From contig CM060963.1 in assembly GCA_030765045.1 (NCBI GenBank), positions 118,171,735 to 118,235,734 of the forward strand: a stretch of 64,000 nt of DNA, in the 5' to 3' direction. This document shows, in pieces, positions 1 to 9,740 of the stretch; position 1 is the first letter of the stretch; each line of letters starts with the position of its first letter. The notes beneath the pieces were generated by a model. It was given only the letters and a program-made list of their open reading frames with translations, was not told where the DNA came from and searched no databases. The stretch comes from Tenodera sinensis. Its lineage: Eukaryota; Arthropoda; Insecta; Mantodea; Mantidae. The position numbers were made by a program, and so were the translations under genes.

Positions 1-380
1 CAAAGAATGAAACATTTTATTCATATCTGGAGAAATAAATAAATCAAGATTTTGCAAAATTTTATCTAATGAAATGATATGCCACTAAACTGATAATACA
101 CAGCACGTTCATTTATCTACGGGGAGAGTTGAAGTGATGTGCGGGTGGAATCAATCAGACCGCTTACCATACTATATGAGAGACTTGCTGTGTGAATAGT
201 TGCTTCAATGTGAAACAAGATGAATTATGATACCTACAGGGCTTTCGAATTGGTTCTTCATCGCTGCACGGCCTTTTGCCTATGTGAGTTTGAAGCTGCT
301 GCGTCCGGGTTTGCCGCTACTAACAAGCCGCACATAAAACATGCATAAAAATCTTACCTTATAGAAAATGCTGGCAATGT
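1..380. other. Unassigned AT-rich sequence
   Basis: No domain, repeat copy or convincing reading frame is recognised here. Part of it may belong to the decayed transposon whose transposase remnant follows, but no terminal inverted repeat could be located. Confidence 0.4.
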
Positions 381-381
381 A

Positions 382-777
382 GTGAACGATGGTTTAATCG
401 ATTCGTTCTTTTCAGATGAGGCATGGTTTCATCTAAATGGTCATGTGAACACTTATAACAGTCGGTATTGGGCATTTCAAGATCAACATCGCGTTCGAGA
501 AATCCCTCATTATGATCGGAGATTTGGAGTTTGGTGTGCTGTTAGCGTGACGCATAATTGGTCCAATATTTTACGACCAGACTGTAAATAAAGAGAGGTA
601 CCGAAATGACATTTTGATCCCATTTTTTTGTGAACTGACAGAAGAAGAGAAATCATATGGGTGTTTTCAACAAGATTCTGCTACTGCAAGTACAGACCAT
701 GAATAAAATGAGGGAAGTGTTTGAAGATAGAGTGATTAGTGCTGGTATATGGCCCTCTCGCTCCTAAAGCATCCAGC
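382..777 (+). pseudogene. Tc1/mariner-IS630 superfamily transposase remnant (DDE_3-like)
   Basis: The first 69 codons contain the catalytic-core phrase FSDEAWFHLNGHVN followed by GVWCAVS. This matches the region around the first catalytic Asp of insect IS630-like transposases (DE[AT]WFHL...GVW). After a stop at 589 the similarity continues in broken frames with a PFF.ELTEEE-like stretch and FQQDSATA (second catalytic Asp), ending with a WP(P)RS-like trace near 750. The N-terminal DNA-binding part and the last acidic residue are missing, and at least one stop and one frameshift are present, so it cannot encode active transposase. The assignment rests on conserved motifs; the exact family is not determined. 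Confidence 0.7.
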
Positions 778-871
778 GGACCTTCTTCACATCAGTAGCA
801 GACTTAACATCATATCATCTGCTTCAAATTGGTTCCAAACAACGTGCTGCATTCTTTGACATTCAACTTTC

Positions 872-940
872 AGCGTCAAATTGGCTTCCCGACATGGGGC
901 AAATTTTGGCGACAAACTGGCTTCCCAACGTGAGACAACA
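872..940 (+). other. Tandem primer-binding-site-like motif
   Basis: Two adjacent copies resemble the reverse complement of a lysine tRNA 3' end as used by many gypsy elements (canonical TGGCGCCCAACGTGGGGC): TGGCTTCCCGACATGGGGC at 882-900 and TGGCTTCCCAACGTGAGAC at 918-936. Each has two or three changes. They lie upstream of a gypsy integrase scrap and could be the leader of a decayed LTR element. The duplication is odd, and the call is tentative. Confidence 0.3.
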
Positions 941-1103
941 TATTAGCGACAAACGTGTTCATCTTTTTATTTCCATCCAACAATGCCTGATTGAAACCTT
1001 GTTGACATCACATGACACACTCCTCCCTAACTCCTTCTATAGTAAAAACTCATGAATCTAACCATTCCCTGTACAAATATTGCTGGTTATGAGTCCCTAT
1101 CAT

Positions 1104-1511
1104 GACAATGACCAACATGGTATTTGGACAAGAACTACAATTACCATGTGACCTGTTGTTTGACATGCCGCCTGATGCTAACCAGCTGGCAATGAATTGT
1201 CGGGGACTAATAGGTTGGAAGATATCCATTATCTTGCCAGGGAGCATCTGAAGCTAGCACGTGACCGGAAGAAGGCGTGCTAAGACTGTCTAGTGAACAG
1301 TGCCAGGTTCCAGGAGGGTGACTTTGTTTGGCTCTACCATCCCACGAGATTAAGGGGAAGTTGTTGAAGCTGAATATTTCTGGAATGGGCCGTAAGAGGT
1401 AATCACTGGTATTAATGAAGTTGTATACTACATTCAGTGTCAACACTGAGGGAAGCTAAGGGTGGCTCATCTTGATAGTCTTGTTGCATATCAAGGAGCC
1501 TTCAGGTGAAC
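1104..1511 (+). pseudogene. Ty3/gypsy integrase C-terminal remnant
   Basis: Plus-strand translation across several stops gives NMVFGQELQLPCDLLFD, the hallmark after the integrase core of gypsy Pol (normally MVFGRELRLP.DLL). Near 1310-1480 follow pieces of the chromodomain-like tail: GDKVWL-, LRGK-, YRVI- and HLDSLVAY-type motifs. The integrase core, reverse transcriptase and gag that should lie upstream are absent, so this is the 3' end of a strongly truncated LTR retrotransposon. Confidence 0.75.
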
Positions 1512-1527
1512 AGTCTGATGCAGTAGC

Positions 1528-2040
1528 TATAGTCCAAGGTTATTAAGAGATTGGTACCAGGCAGTTGGAGAGATAAACAGAATAAATATATGCAGAACTC
1601 TTGCCCAGTGTAAACACCAGAAGTATTATCCACAAATAGTCAAAAACTTCTGAGTTTTCCTTACCCCCACTTCCAGATTGTGTGTGTTTGACATTGTTGT
1701 CAAAACCTTCAATGGCTATATAAGCCAGCATGTTTATAAACAATCAGTGAGTTAGTAAGTGCATTTCTGGTGCAATAAAAAGTGCTCTTTTCCGAGCAAG
1801 TCCATGACGACTACTGTAACATGTAGTGAATGCTGCTACTGCAGGAGAGATGGAGAAGTCTTGTGTTTGATTCCCCAGCAAGTGAACCCTCCACAAGAAG
1901 GAGTATTTCTTTATGTTGCTATGTCACAAAGAAAGTAAAGTGATGGTGACAACCATGTTAAGCAACAATGCAAAGTTGAATTAGATCACATTAGCAAGGT
2001 GGTACTGAGTACTTAGTGAAATGACGGTTAAGAAAACTGG
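1528..2040 (+). mobile_element. LTR-like segment following the gypsy remnant
   Basis: This sequence lies just 3' of the integrase tail, where a 3' LTR is expected. It shares an ordered series of blocks with 55670-56160: a CTATRGTCCAAG start, AGTGTAAACACC, GAATGCTGCTACT and CCCCARCAAGTGAA. A TATATAA-like box (about 1716) and AATAAA (about 1774) are present. Two separated copies in the same order, one of them next to integrase, support an LTR. Exact termini and target duplications are not visible. Confidence 0.55.
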
Positions 2041-2839
2041 ACTAAGTGATAGTATGCAGCTATCTGTGTGGAATTGGAACTTTCAGTTGTAAATTTTCCA
2101 TAGTGCACAACACTGTTTAAAACAATCTAGAACTCTAAATTGCTAATGCAGCTGAATGCTGAAAATACCAAAGTTATCACCATTATTACATTCTTGTCTT
2201 CCTTCTCTTTCCCTGCCCTACCATTAAACATCTGCCAATTAGTTGACTCCTTTGTTATGGTAAATTCAACGAAAATGTATAAATGAACCAAACATATCTT
2301 TTTGCTGCTGGGGAAAACTGCAATAAACCTGAATAGGCAACTTGTCCTGGCTAAGAATCAAAAACAGGACTTAAAGACAAAACCAGGGCTTATTTTGTAC
2401 TAGTGGAACAGATTATTAAATTGCACAATACTAAATTATAAGTTGATGCTGTGTGCTAGGTTTACTGTGAAGTAAATAATTAATACACATTCCTCACACT
2501 TGCAACACCAATTACACTGGCCTGCAAATTTAAACCTTTTTTATGCAGCATGGGGTTAATCAGCTCTCTATACTTAATTTTGGTATGCAGAATTCAAATC
2601 TGCTTCCATTTTTTCATACCATGTACCATTTTCTTGCCATGCAGAAAGGCAATGTGTAATATTAGAGTTTGCTTCTAGTTTTTAAATACAATTTAAAATG
2701 TGTGAAATCATTCAAACAAGGAAACAATCTCAATTCTGTGGAGGCAACAGTGTACACTGAGCTAGAAAATTTAAAACATAGCTTATGATGTTATTTTCTC
2801 CTCCACTTTGCTGAAAACGAACGCTGACTTGACTTGCAT
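2041..2839. other. No recognisable feature
   Basis: AT-rich sequence with no open frame of note, no tRNA-like promoter and no repeat matching the rest of the window. Confidence 0.4.
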
Positions 2840-4315
2840 TTATGGTCCTGACAAATGCAGAAAATGCAATTTCAAGCTCATATTGCATCTGAGTGCCTTT
2901 AACTTTTCGAGTATTGTTTTAACAATGTGTTTATATTGGTCATCTTTAACATTATCTAAAAACTTTTTTAAAAAATGAGACCCCAGCTTGAACCTCCCTA
3001 TGTCTGTCATAATATTTCTAAAATAAATGTCCTTCACGAGTTTGCGAATCTGTGGGCTGTTAAAAATGCCTTCTTTCACTTTTGATTCAGACATTAGAAA
3101 TTTCTGAATAAGATACTGGAAACAACAACTTCTTTTGTCCAAAGCTTTGACAAATTGTTTCATTATCCCTAATTTAATATGCATTAGGGGTGACAAAACC
3201 TTCTGTGAATCAATCAGCGGGCAATTTGTTACATTTTTTGTCCCTGGCATTAAATCTTTTCTTTTTGGCCAATTTAGTTTCATCCCAGCGTATTTCTCTG
3301 GCTCTGGAATACCATTAACACAAAAAGCATGGAAATTGCATGTACCCTGCTTGTTGGCCCAATAAAATACTGCACACCTTAAGATCACAGCACACGAACC
3401 ACTTTTTCCAGGACAGTATACAAATTTTGGTACGTTTCTTTAAGGGATGTAGAGTGAGCTATTGGAACTGAAGCAAATATATTGTTGTGTAGCAGAATAC
3501 CTTTCAGACTTCTATTGCTCAAGTCAATAAACAGATGACAATCTTTTGCTTTGTAAGCTGTTCCAAGACGACTTATGAAGTTAGCGATATCACAACACAC
3601 AAACTCTCCTTTTACATAATATTTGTTGAACTTTTTTTCTTGATGTCTGTACCAATAGCAAGTTGTTCCAGATGCTAAAAGATTGTCTTCTTTCAGCCTT
3701 GAACCTAAAAGGTTACTGTTTTCTTTGGTAAGACCCAAATCATGTACCAAATCATTTAATTTTGACTGACTCAATGGATTAGGATTATTATCTTCTAAGT
3801 CAGTCTGGGAACCAATTTATTTCGTCTTCTACAATCAAAGTCTCAGTACTACTTTCCAGCAATACAGTAGTTGGTGATGGAACGGAAACATTAGGTCCAT
3901 GGGGCACAGGCCTAATTGTTGATGACAAGTTTGGATATATCATAACCATCTTGATTTTCCTATCGAACCCAGGTATATTACACAGACAAAAATAACAGTC
4001 ATTAATATGATTTTGTTGTTCGCACCATACCATAGAAACACCAAAGGGTATAGATGAACGAACTCCATCGTACCATTGTCTTAGATTTTCTACACAACTT
4101 TTACGCACAATATGAGGAGCAAAATTCTTGTCTTGATCTCCTAATTTCATTTTAAAATAGGCCAGATATAAACTCTTGATAAATGCAATAATGTTTCTTT
4201 TCTGTTGCTTCATCACATTAACAACCACAGAGATAACAGAAAAATTGTTAGGATTGTTCACACAGCCCCTCCTAGATATACCACTCGAGCTTGCCATTTC
4301 TTCACAACACAACAT
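2840..4315 (-). pseudogene. Broken member of an arthropod multicopy protein family (possible DDE-type transposase)
   Basis: Three collinear minus-strand segments. Segment 1 (4315-3800) has GDQDKNFAPHIVRKSCVENL and VWCEQQNHINDCYFC, a cysteine/histidine-rich N-terminal region. Segment 2 (3774-3385) has LGSRLKEDNLL and LFIDLSNRSLKGILLHN. Segment 3 (3388-2840) has PLMHIKLGIMKQFVKALDK and MSLKLHFLH. I recognise this order from uncharacterised proteins found in many copies in arthropod genomes. The Asp in LFIDLSNRSLK suggests an RNase-H-like fold, but the family's role is not known to me. Segments 1 and 2 are joined by a frameshift near 3800-3810. Between segments 2 and 3 the expected C.xC-type central region is altered or lost. 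The C-terminus stops early at 2840. Non-functional copy. Confidence 0.65.
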
Positions 4316-4512
4316 AGCTTCAAAAGAAACCAGATTCCAAGATAGGTTCCTATTTATATATTACACAATAAATGTTTATGAGATAGGTCCAACATTACCT
4401 GTAAACAGAGATAGACAATGGTACAGTATGACCAATGGAGCATGATTTAGCATATTTGCATGTTTTTATGAACCATGCTGTAAGTTGAGTATGCAATGAT
4501 GTTAATACTGGC

Positions 4513-4859
4513 ATGTAGTGCAGTTGGTAGTGCGCTTAGCTCTGGCGCAGAGGACTTGGGTTTGATCCCTGGTACCAGAATGGGGATTTTATCCCCTCTG
4601 GGAGGTCTGGCATGGGGTGCACTCAGCCTTGTTAGGTCCCGAGGGGATCAACTGAGGAGCTAGTTGATAGAAAAGTAGCGGCCCCACGTTGTGTAGACAG
4701 CATAACTGGCCGGGAGGGATCGGGGCGCTGACCACGTACCACCCTCCAATACTGCACCCCACCAATGATGCCTGTATTGGGCCAAGGTGGGAGACACAGC
4801 GGCTGGGAGGTAATGCTTGGCTCTTCATGGGCTGTAGTGCCGGGGCTTAATTTAGCTTA
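4513..4859 (+). mobile_element. tRNA-derived SINE, type D (347 bp)
   Basis: The element is bounded by the 12-bp direct repeat GTTAATACTGGC (4501-4512 and 4860-4871), a target-site duplication. The 5' part is tRNA-like, with an A-box-like TAGTGCAGTTGGTAGTGCGC and a B-box-like GGTTTGATCCC near 4559-4569, as expected for an RNA polymerase III internal promoter. The remaining body of about 280 bp is GC-rich compared with its surroundings, and the 3' end is AT-rich (AATTTAGCTTA). It encodes no protein and would depend on a LINE for movement. Confidence 0.8.
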
Positions 4860-4871
4860 GTTAATACTGGC

Positions 4872-5598
4872 GTACCAAGCTTTCAATTTTGTGTTGAATC
4901 AGAACTGTTCAAAATCTGTGCATGATATGCAAAAACTATTATAATTTTTGAAATCAGAGCATTCGAATTGACCATTATGATGTAAAATATTCTGTACTGC
5001 AAAATCTTTGTAGGCTGGTGTTATGAATGATCAACTGTTTTACTGTACTCACGATTAGAGACAGGCAAAATGTGAAGGAAAAAATTGCCAAAATGAGAAA
5101 ACATGAAGAAACTGAAATATTATGAAATGTATATTTTAAAGCCAAAACCTCCTGTATTTTAAGGGTTTGGAGCAGGTACATTCCAGTAGTTTAAAAAAAA
5201 AGGCTTTGTAGATATTTGTCCACATTTAATGATAAAATATCAAATGAACACAACAAATTACGTGTAGGTTATTGATTTTAATTATTGTGAAGTCTTATAC
5301 TTAGAAAAAATGAAAAAGAGGTTACCAATTGCTTTGTTCTTACATAATACCAATTACAATATGCCACTGAAAGCATTAGTTTGCAAAAACACACTCTTCA
5401 TTTAATTTTGCATGTGCTTCACATAGAGGAAATGGGCCCAAACAGAATATCTGGAAAGCCTGATTCATTGCTAATGGAAACTATTTTAAAAGCAAAAAAT
5501 TGCAATTTTATTAAATATGAAGAAATGTGAAATTTTTTGTCAGGTATATTAATTTCTACACACTGCAAAATGTAAACATAATAAAATTAGAAGCACTA
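4872..5598. other. No recognisable feature
   Basis: AT-rich spacer between a SINE and an IS630-type transposon. No motif, tRNA-like segment or credible coding frame was seen. Confidence 0.4.
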
Positions 5599-5600
5599 TA

Positions 5601-6425
5601 CAGGATGTAATAAAAAGGTATGTCAAAACTTTGCGAAAACATTTCTTTCATATAGAGGATGAAAAATGTTATATGAACATAGGTCTGAAAATTGCTTATT
5701 TTCATGGTAGAGCTCTTTCTCTACAACTCTGCTTATACGGTGAGATGTGTAATATGTAGCTGTCCTGTAGCCATAACCCCACAACAGAACAGTTGTTTAA
5801 TTGTACAGTAGTAAACATTTACTTTCACATCTGGTTAAATCAGGTGGAGGTGATGCAGTCATTGTGCTAGTCTTGTTGCAAGATACTCATTACCAATAAG
5901 ACGAGGCATGTACTTCATGCACAATGGAGTTCCTCCTCATTTCAGTCTTTCTGTCCATTGAGTTCTAAATAGCAGATTTCTTGGTAGATGGATAGGAAGA
6001 AATGGACCAATACCATGGCCTCCACGTTCACCTGACTTAAACCCACTAAATTTTTATTTTGAGAACATTTGAAATCTCTTGTTTATGCAACTCCAGTTGC
6101 CGATTAGAGGCTCTTTGTGCTTGTTATGGAAGGCTGCCAAACAATACAAAATTCTCCAGGCCTAGTTCAGCGCATTAGGGAGTCCATGCAACAGCGGGTT
6201 GACGGATGCATTGGAGCTAATAGAGACCATTTTGAATATGTGCTGTGATTTCCTGTTTCCCCATAATTCTCTCATCGAGTATTCTTGTATGAAATTCAGC
6301 TGTAGAAGAAGTGGTCTAAGAAGGAAATTAACAATTCCTGGCCCTATGTTTATATAACATTTTTGATCCTCTATCTGCAAGAAACATTTTCACAAATTTT
6401 TGACATACCTTTTTGTTACATCCTG
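5601..6425 (+). mobile_element. IS630/Tc1-type DNA transposon, internally deleted
   Basis: Terminal inverted repeats of about 45 bp begin CAGGATGTAATAAAAAGGTA on the left and are mirrored on the right ending TTTTTGTTACATCCTG, flanked by the TA target duplication (5599-5600, 6426-6427). At 825 bp it is shorter than an autonomous element and holds only the C-terminal part of a transposase. It is a deletion derivative. Confidence 0.85.
5905..6247 (+). pseudogene. IS630-like transposase C-terminal fragment
   Basis: Translation with frame jumps gives HNGVPPHF (the QDGAPPHF catalytic block with its Asp changed), WIGRNGPIPWPPRSPDLNPL (the block carrying the last catalytic acidic residue) and a C-terminal GLVQRIRESMQQRVDGCI. 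The N-terminal helix-turn-helix and first catalytic Asp are missing, and several stops are present. It sits centrally in the TIR-bounded element 5601-6425. Confidence 0.75.
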
Positions 6426-6636
6426 TATATAGTGATGTTGAAAGTTTTGAGTTGCTTTATATAAACAGATTGACAATCACTTACTGGGGCATGGGTGTTA
6501 TGTGGCACAAATGTTTTTGTGAAGGTTATGTCCACATCCTCAGCAATGTCATATGACAGCTAAAATTTCAACCTCTTGAACATTAGACTATGCTCTGGTG
6601 GTAAAACATGCTAACAAAATTAAATCTGGAGCAGGT

Positions 6637-6875
6637 TGTTGTTGTAGTGTTTAACGCCCACTTTTACAACTACGGCACTGCAGGCGGTGACACATGACAC
6701 ATGGAATGAAGATGGAGCACCAGTGGAATGAGATGGCGGGGGAAACCGGAGCACCCGGAGAAAACCTGCCCTGACACCGCTTCGTCCACCACGAATACAC
6801 ATGCGGGTTCCTGGGATCGAACCCGGGCTGCCTAGGTGGTAGGTGAGTGCGCTAACCACTCGGCCACGGCGCCAC
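6637..6875 (-). mobile_element. tRNA-derived SINE, type C (full length, 239 bp)
   Basis: Flanked by CTGGAGCAGGT on both sides (6626-6636, 6876-6886). Read on the minus strand, the head from about 6872 to 6808 is tRNA-like: GGCGCCGTGGCCGAGTGG (A box) and GGGTTCGATCCC (B box). The body contains the complement of GGGGAAACCGGAGCACCCGG, a strongly conserved core that I associate with invertebrate SINE families, and the 3' end is (CAA)n. A headless copy lies at 36181-36344. Confidence 0.85.
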
Positions 6876-6969
6876 CTGGAGCAGGTGGAATTTCAAAACT
6901 GTATGTATGACTGGCATTGAAATTTATAAAGTATTTCTACCAAAGGTCCTATTCTGTTGTACAGGTAGC

Positions 6970-7262
6970 TGGATTTAGTCAACAAATCCATAAAAAAGAT
7001 AATAGCATAAGACCTATCATCAATGGCATTGGTTCACTCACTTAATACATAACTAAATGGCTGGTTTAAAAACTCAGCACTCTGAACTCAACGCAATAAC
7101 CTAAGCATTAGAAATTCTATAGAATTGGTTAAAAATATCCAAGATGTCAAACTTCATAAACAACATATAATGGTATCCCTTGATGTCAAATCTTTGTTTA
7201 CCAACATAACTACTCACAAAATTGCCAATTCCATAATCTACCTTTGTATGGTATCAATTAGC
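6970..7262 (+). pseudogene. Penelope-like element 1: reverse transcriptase, first part
   Basis: Translation contains IHKKDNSIRPIINGIGSLT and, after stops, HIMVSLDVKSLFTN. These match the RPIV.GIGSPT and S.DV.SLFTN motifs of Penelope-like reverse transcriptase, the latter carrying the first catalytic Asp. Two stops interrupt the frame. The rest of the reverse transcriptase continues at 7533-7579 and 8938-9480. The element is split by a pogo-type insertion and, farther on, by a gypsy element. Confidence 0.8.
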
Positions 7263-7279
7263 TGACAGCATGTTTTCCA

Positions 7280-7528
7280 CTATGTTTCACTATGAATTTC
7301 CTCTTCAAATGATGGGTAAAAAGCATAATGTTCATTGTATGTTTTGGCAGCCACATTCCAAAGATGAAATGTATTTGGTATTTGTTGGAGAAAGTTGTCC
7401 AAGGTTACAGGAATTGCAGATTTTAGATTAGTTCTATGTATGCTTGTGACAGGGCAGTTTAAGAGAATATGTTCAAAATCTTCTTCTTGCAAATTGAATA
7501 GGAGCGTGGTTAAATCTGAACATGTCAA
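7280..7528 (-). pseudogene. LINE 3'-end fragment with zinc-binding tail
   Basis: The minus-strand frame contains LQEEDFEHILLNCP, the HxxxC half of the zinc-binding motif that follows RNase H in many I/R1/Jockey-type LINEs. The preceding reverse transcriptase and RNase H are absent. It lies antisense inside the PLE, between recognisable PLE segments, so it is probably a short 5'-truncated insertion; I could not define its ends. Confidence 0.45.
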
Positions 7529-7744
7529 CAGAAATTGCAGAGATTGTTGTCCAGTTAGTAGAATTATGTATACCGGTCATACAGGGTAATTTCGGACGCT
7601 TTTTACGTATTTTTCGCTGTCAGTTGCTAATGATCAGACGTAGGCAGTTTGTTTAAATTTGTATAGATGTATTAATAATCAACGAACTGAATATATGCTG
7701 ACAAATTAATTATGTACCCTGATATTTTAAAAAATAATAATGAG

Positions 7745-7842
7745 TGTCCGAAGTTACCTCACTAGTTGGGGTAACTTCGGACAGTCTATAATTTTTAATA
7801 TATGTCCGTAGTTCCCCCAGTTATGGGGTTAATTCGGACACA
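7745..7842. promoter_or_regulatory. Subterminal TGTCCGAAKTTACC repeats of the pogo-type element
   Basis: The 14-bp motif occurs here in inverted pairs (7745-7758 against 7770-7782, and 7803-7816 against 7826-7840). It recurs at the left end (about 7586-7597), just before the start codon (8532-8545) and at the right end (8896-8909, 8915-8928). Repeated subterminal motifs are typical transposase-binding sites; the binding role is inferred. Confidence 0.5.
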
Positions 7843-7994
7843 CAATAATAAAAAGTATATATTACATTATAGAAAAGGACATTTATAATGTGTAAAAGTA
7901 TATAGGTGTCATTTATTTAGAGATTAGATTACAAAAGTTAATACAAAGCTAGATAAACACAAAATTCAAAACATTAATAAACAAACAGGAACAT

Positions 7995-8531
7995 TTATAG
8001 AGCGTCCTTATGAAAAACAAAAATGCCTCTTTTTTCCTTGGATGCAGGAAGTATTTTACTGATCTGGTCTTTCGTTACTGTGTCTTCGTCATCTACATCT
8101 GGGAATGTGAACATCCTCTTGGTTCCATCATGGGGTCGCAAAAATTTCACAACCACGTCTTGTGCTCCTCTATCGGTTACCACGCCAACATACTCTCTAG
8201 GAAGTGTTCTGTTTCCAGACACGTAGTTGTACCTCACGACAACGAAAGTTTCGATTTCAAGAGTAGGTGCCGATGCTGGTGTGGAATCCTCTGCTGGCAT
8301 GAGAGTATTCTGATCTTCCAAATTCTCATGACAATGTTGCCGGTTTTCCTCACTAATTTCCTTTCCAGCAAGATCATCACCCACAATAGATTTTCCTGGA
8401 GGAACATACTCCTGTGCTTTTCGATACGACATTTTCCCTGATTTAATTGCTTTTACTGCTTCATCAAGTTTCTTTTCTTCATAGATGCAGTACATTTGGC
8501 TTCCCAATCTTCTTTTGTGCACACATGGCAT
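7995..8531 (-). CDS. 178-aa pogo-derived protein: HTH_psq domain without DDE core
   Basis: Open frame with no stop or frameshift. Residues 1-60 form a pipsqueak/CENP-B-type helix-turn-helix typical of pogo transposases (MPCVHKRRLG..., KLDEAVKAIKSGKMSYRKAQ). Residues 100-178 (ETFVVVRYNYVSG... to FVFHKDAL) resemble the C-terminal tail seen after the DDE domain in insect pogo-like proteins. The 300-odd-residue catalytic domain between them is missing, so it cannot catalyse transposition but could bind the element's own ends. A copy of the TGTCCGAATTTACC motif lies directly upstream of the ATG. It may simply be a deletion derivative that has not yet decayed; expression is unknown. Confidence 0.65.
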   Translation of the reverse strand: MPCVHKRRLGSQMYCIYEEKKLDEAVKAIKSGKMSYRKAQEYVPPGKSIVGDDLAGKEISEENRQHCHENLEDQNTLMPAEDSTPASAPTLEIETFVVVRYNYVSGNRTLPREYVGVVTDRGAQDVVVKFLRPHDGTKRMFTFPDVDDEDTVTKDQISKILPASKEKRGIFVFHKDAL

Positions 8532-8937
8532 TGTCCGAATTTACCCCAAGGTCGAACAGATTTGCAAATAAATATGCAGGAAATTCAAACTATACATGTA
8601 AACTCAACCAATAAATCTTAGTGACGTTTATACATAACCAGGCGAACTGAAGTCAATAATTAACAGCGACTGGATTGTTAAATTAGACTTGTGTACCAAG
8701 AAGTTATACTGACAACAGTAAAAGCTAAAATGAAGCTGACAACAATGCCCACTGTCGGACGCACTATTCTTACTAAATACACGATTAACATGCCAAACTA
8801 AACGCGGGAATGTGTCCTTCATACAGATGTCGCTAGCGCGGAAATTGTACTTCACTTGTTCCAGAATGACAAACTGTAGAATAAAAAAGGTGTTATGTCC
8901 GAATTTACCTCATGTGTCTGAATTTACCACTTGACGG

Positions 8938-9480
8938 TACAACAAAACTATTTCATGTTTGGCAACAAATATTATAAACAATTATCTGGGATAGTTACGG
9001 CTAGTCCGCTCTCTGTTGCTTGCCAACTGGAAATAAAGTTTGGAAATACAAATCACTAATGCCTTCCCTACATTTTCAAGCTCTGGCACAGATATGTAGG
9101 TGATGTTTTTACCATTGTTCCTTACTTACTCAAAGATGATGCCTTGAAATTGCATGGAGATTGAAGAAAATGGACACATACCTTTCCTTGATCTTAAGTT
9201 AGTGAGACATAATAAGAAAGTAGAATTTGGAATCTACTGAAAAGTCACTTATGTAATTAATGAAATTAAGAAAAATAACAATAATCCATATTCACGTCAA
9301 TATGCGGTTTTCAGGAGTCTACTACATTGACTTAAGTTCATACCATTGGAAAAGATGGATTATCTATAAATTCCAATATACTCTAAAGATTGCAGGGATG
9401 AATAATTTCAACTCTCATTCTATAATCAAAATGAACAAAGTATAATCAAACAAAAGAATACAGGTTATTATACATTAAGG
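8938..9480 (+). pseudogene. Penelope-like element 1: reverse transcriptase, second part
   Basis: Directly after the pogo-type insertion the frame reads QQNYFMFGNKYYKQ, then SPLSVA and, after a stop, KLWHRYVGDVFTIVP. These are the YFxF.GK.YKQ, GSPLSP and W.RYVDDTF motifs of PLE reverse transcriptase, with the catalytic YVDD changed to YVGD. HSRQYAVFRSLLH and PLEKMDYL near 9290-9360 match the thumb and connection region. Stops and frameshifts show it is dead. Confidence 0.8.
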
Positions 9481-9659
9481 AGTATTGATGAATCCAAAGG
9501 AATTTTTGCAGAAAATGATATTTCATCCAAGTCTGTTAAGTAAACTGGTACTACATCCTTTCCCTTCTTACAATAGTTACAACCTTAAAAATTTACTTAA
9601 ATCTACACTATAAAATACTAAATCTAATACCAACAAATAAAGCATCTATAGAAATAACT

Positions 9660-9740
9660 GTGATGACTGAAAAGTATTCTATAGGTAAAAGCAAAAAGAA
9701 ATCTGAGTATCAAACTGAAGGAACACAGAAGAAATATACT
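9660..9740 (+). pseudogene. Penelope-like element 1: endonuclease domain, left half
   Basis: This short segment ends with NLSIKLKEHRRNI in one frame, the RxxxRxKEH region of the GIY-YIG endonuclease that terminates PLE proteins. The frame is cut by the gypsy LTR element at 9741 and resumes at 20456 as NKLYDKSAVVHHLL. The catalytic GIY-YIG motif itself is not preserved upstream. Confidence 0.65.

Larger units (their letters stand above)
7582..8937 (-). mobile_element. Pogo/Tigger-type DNA transposon derivative (1,356 bp)
   Basis: Inserted in the PLE at a TA dinucleotide (7580-7581 and 8938-8939). Removing it restores the PLE frame across the junction as ELCIPVIQQNYFMF. The ends are imperfect inverted repeats sharing GGTAAWTTCRGAC. 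It carries one open reading frame on the minus strand (7995-8531) with a pogo-type DNA-binding domain, and repeated TGTCCGAAKTTACC motifs at both ends. No DDE catalytic core is present, so it is non-autonomous. Confidence 0.8.

Noticed and set aside
8010..8441. 143-codon plus-strand frame
   Set aside because: Antisense shadow of the pogo-derived minus-strand frame, which has a recognised DNA-binding domain.
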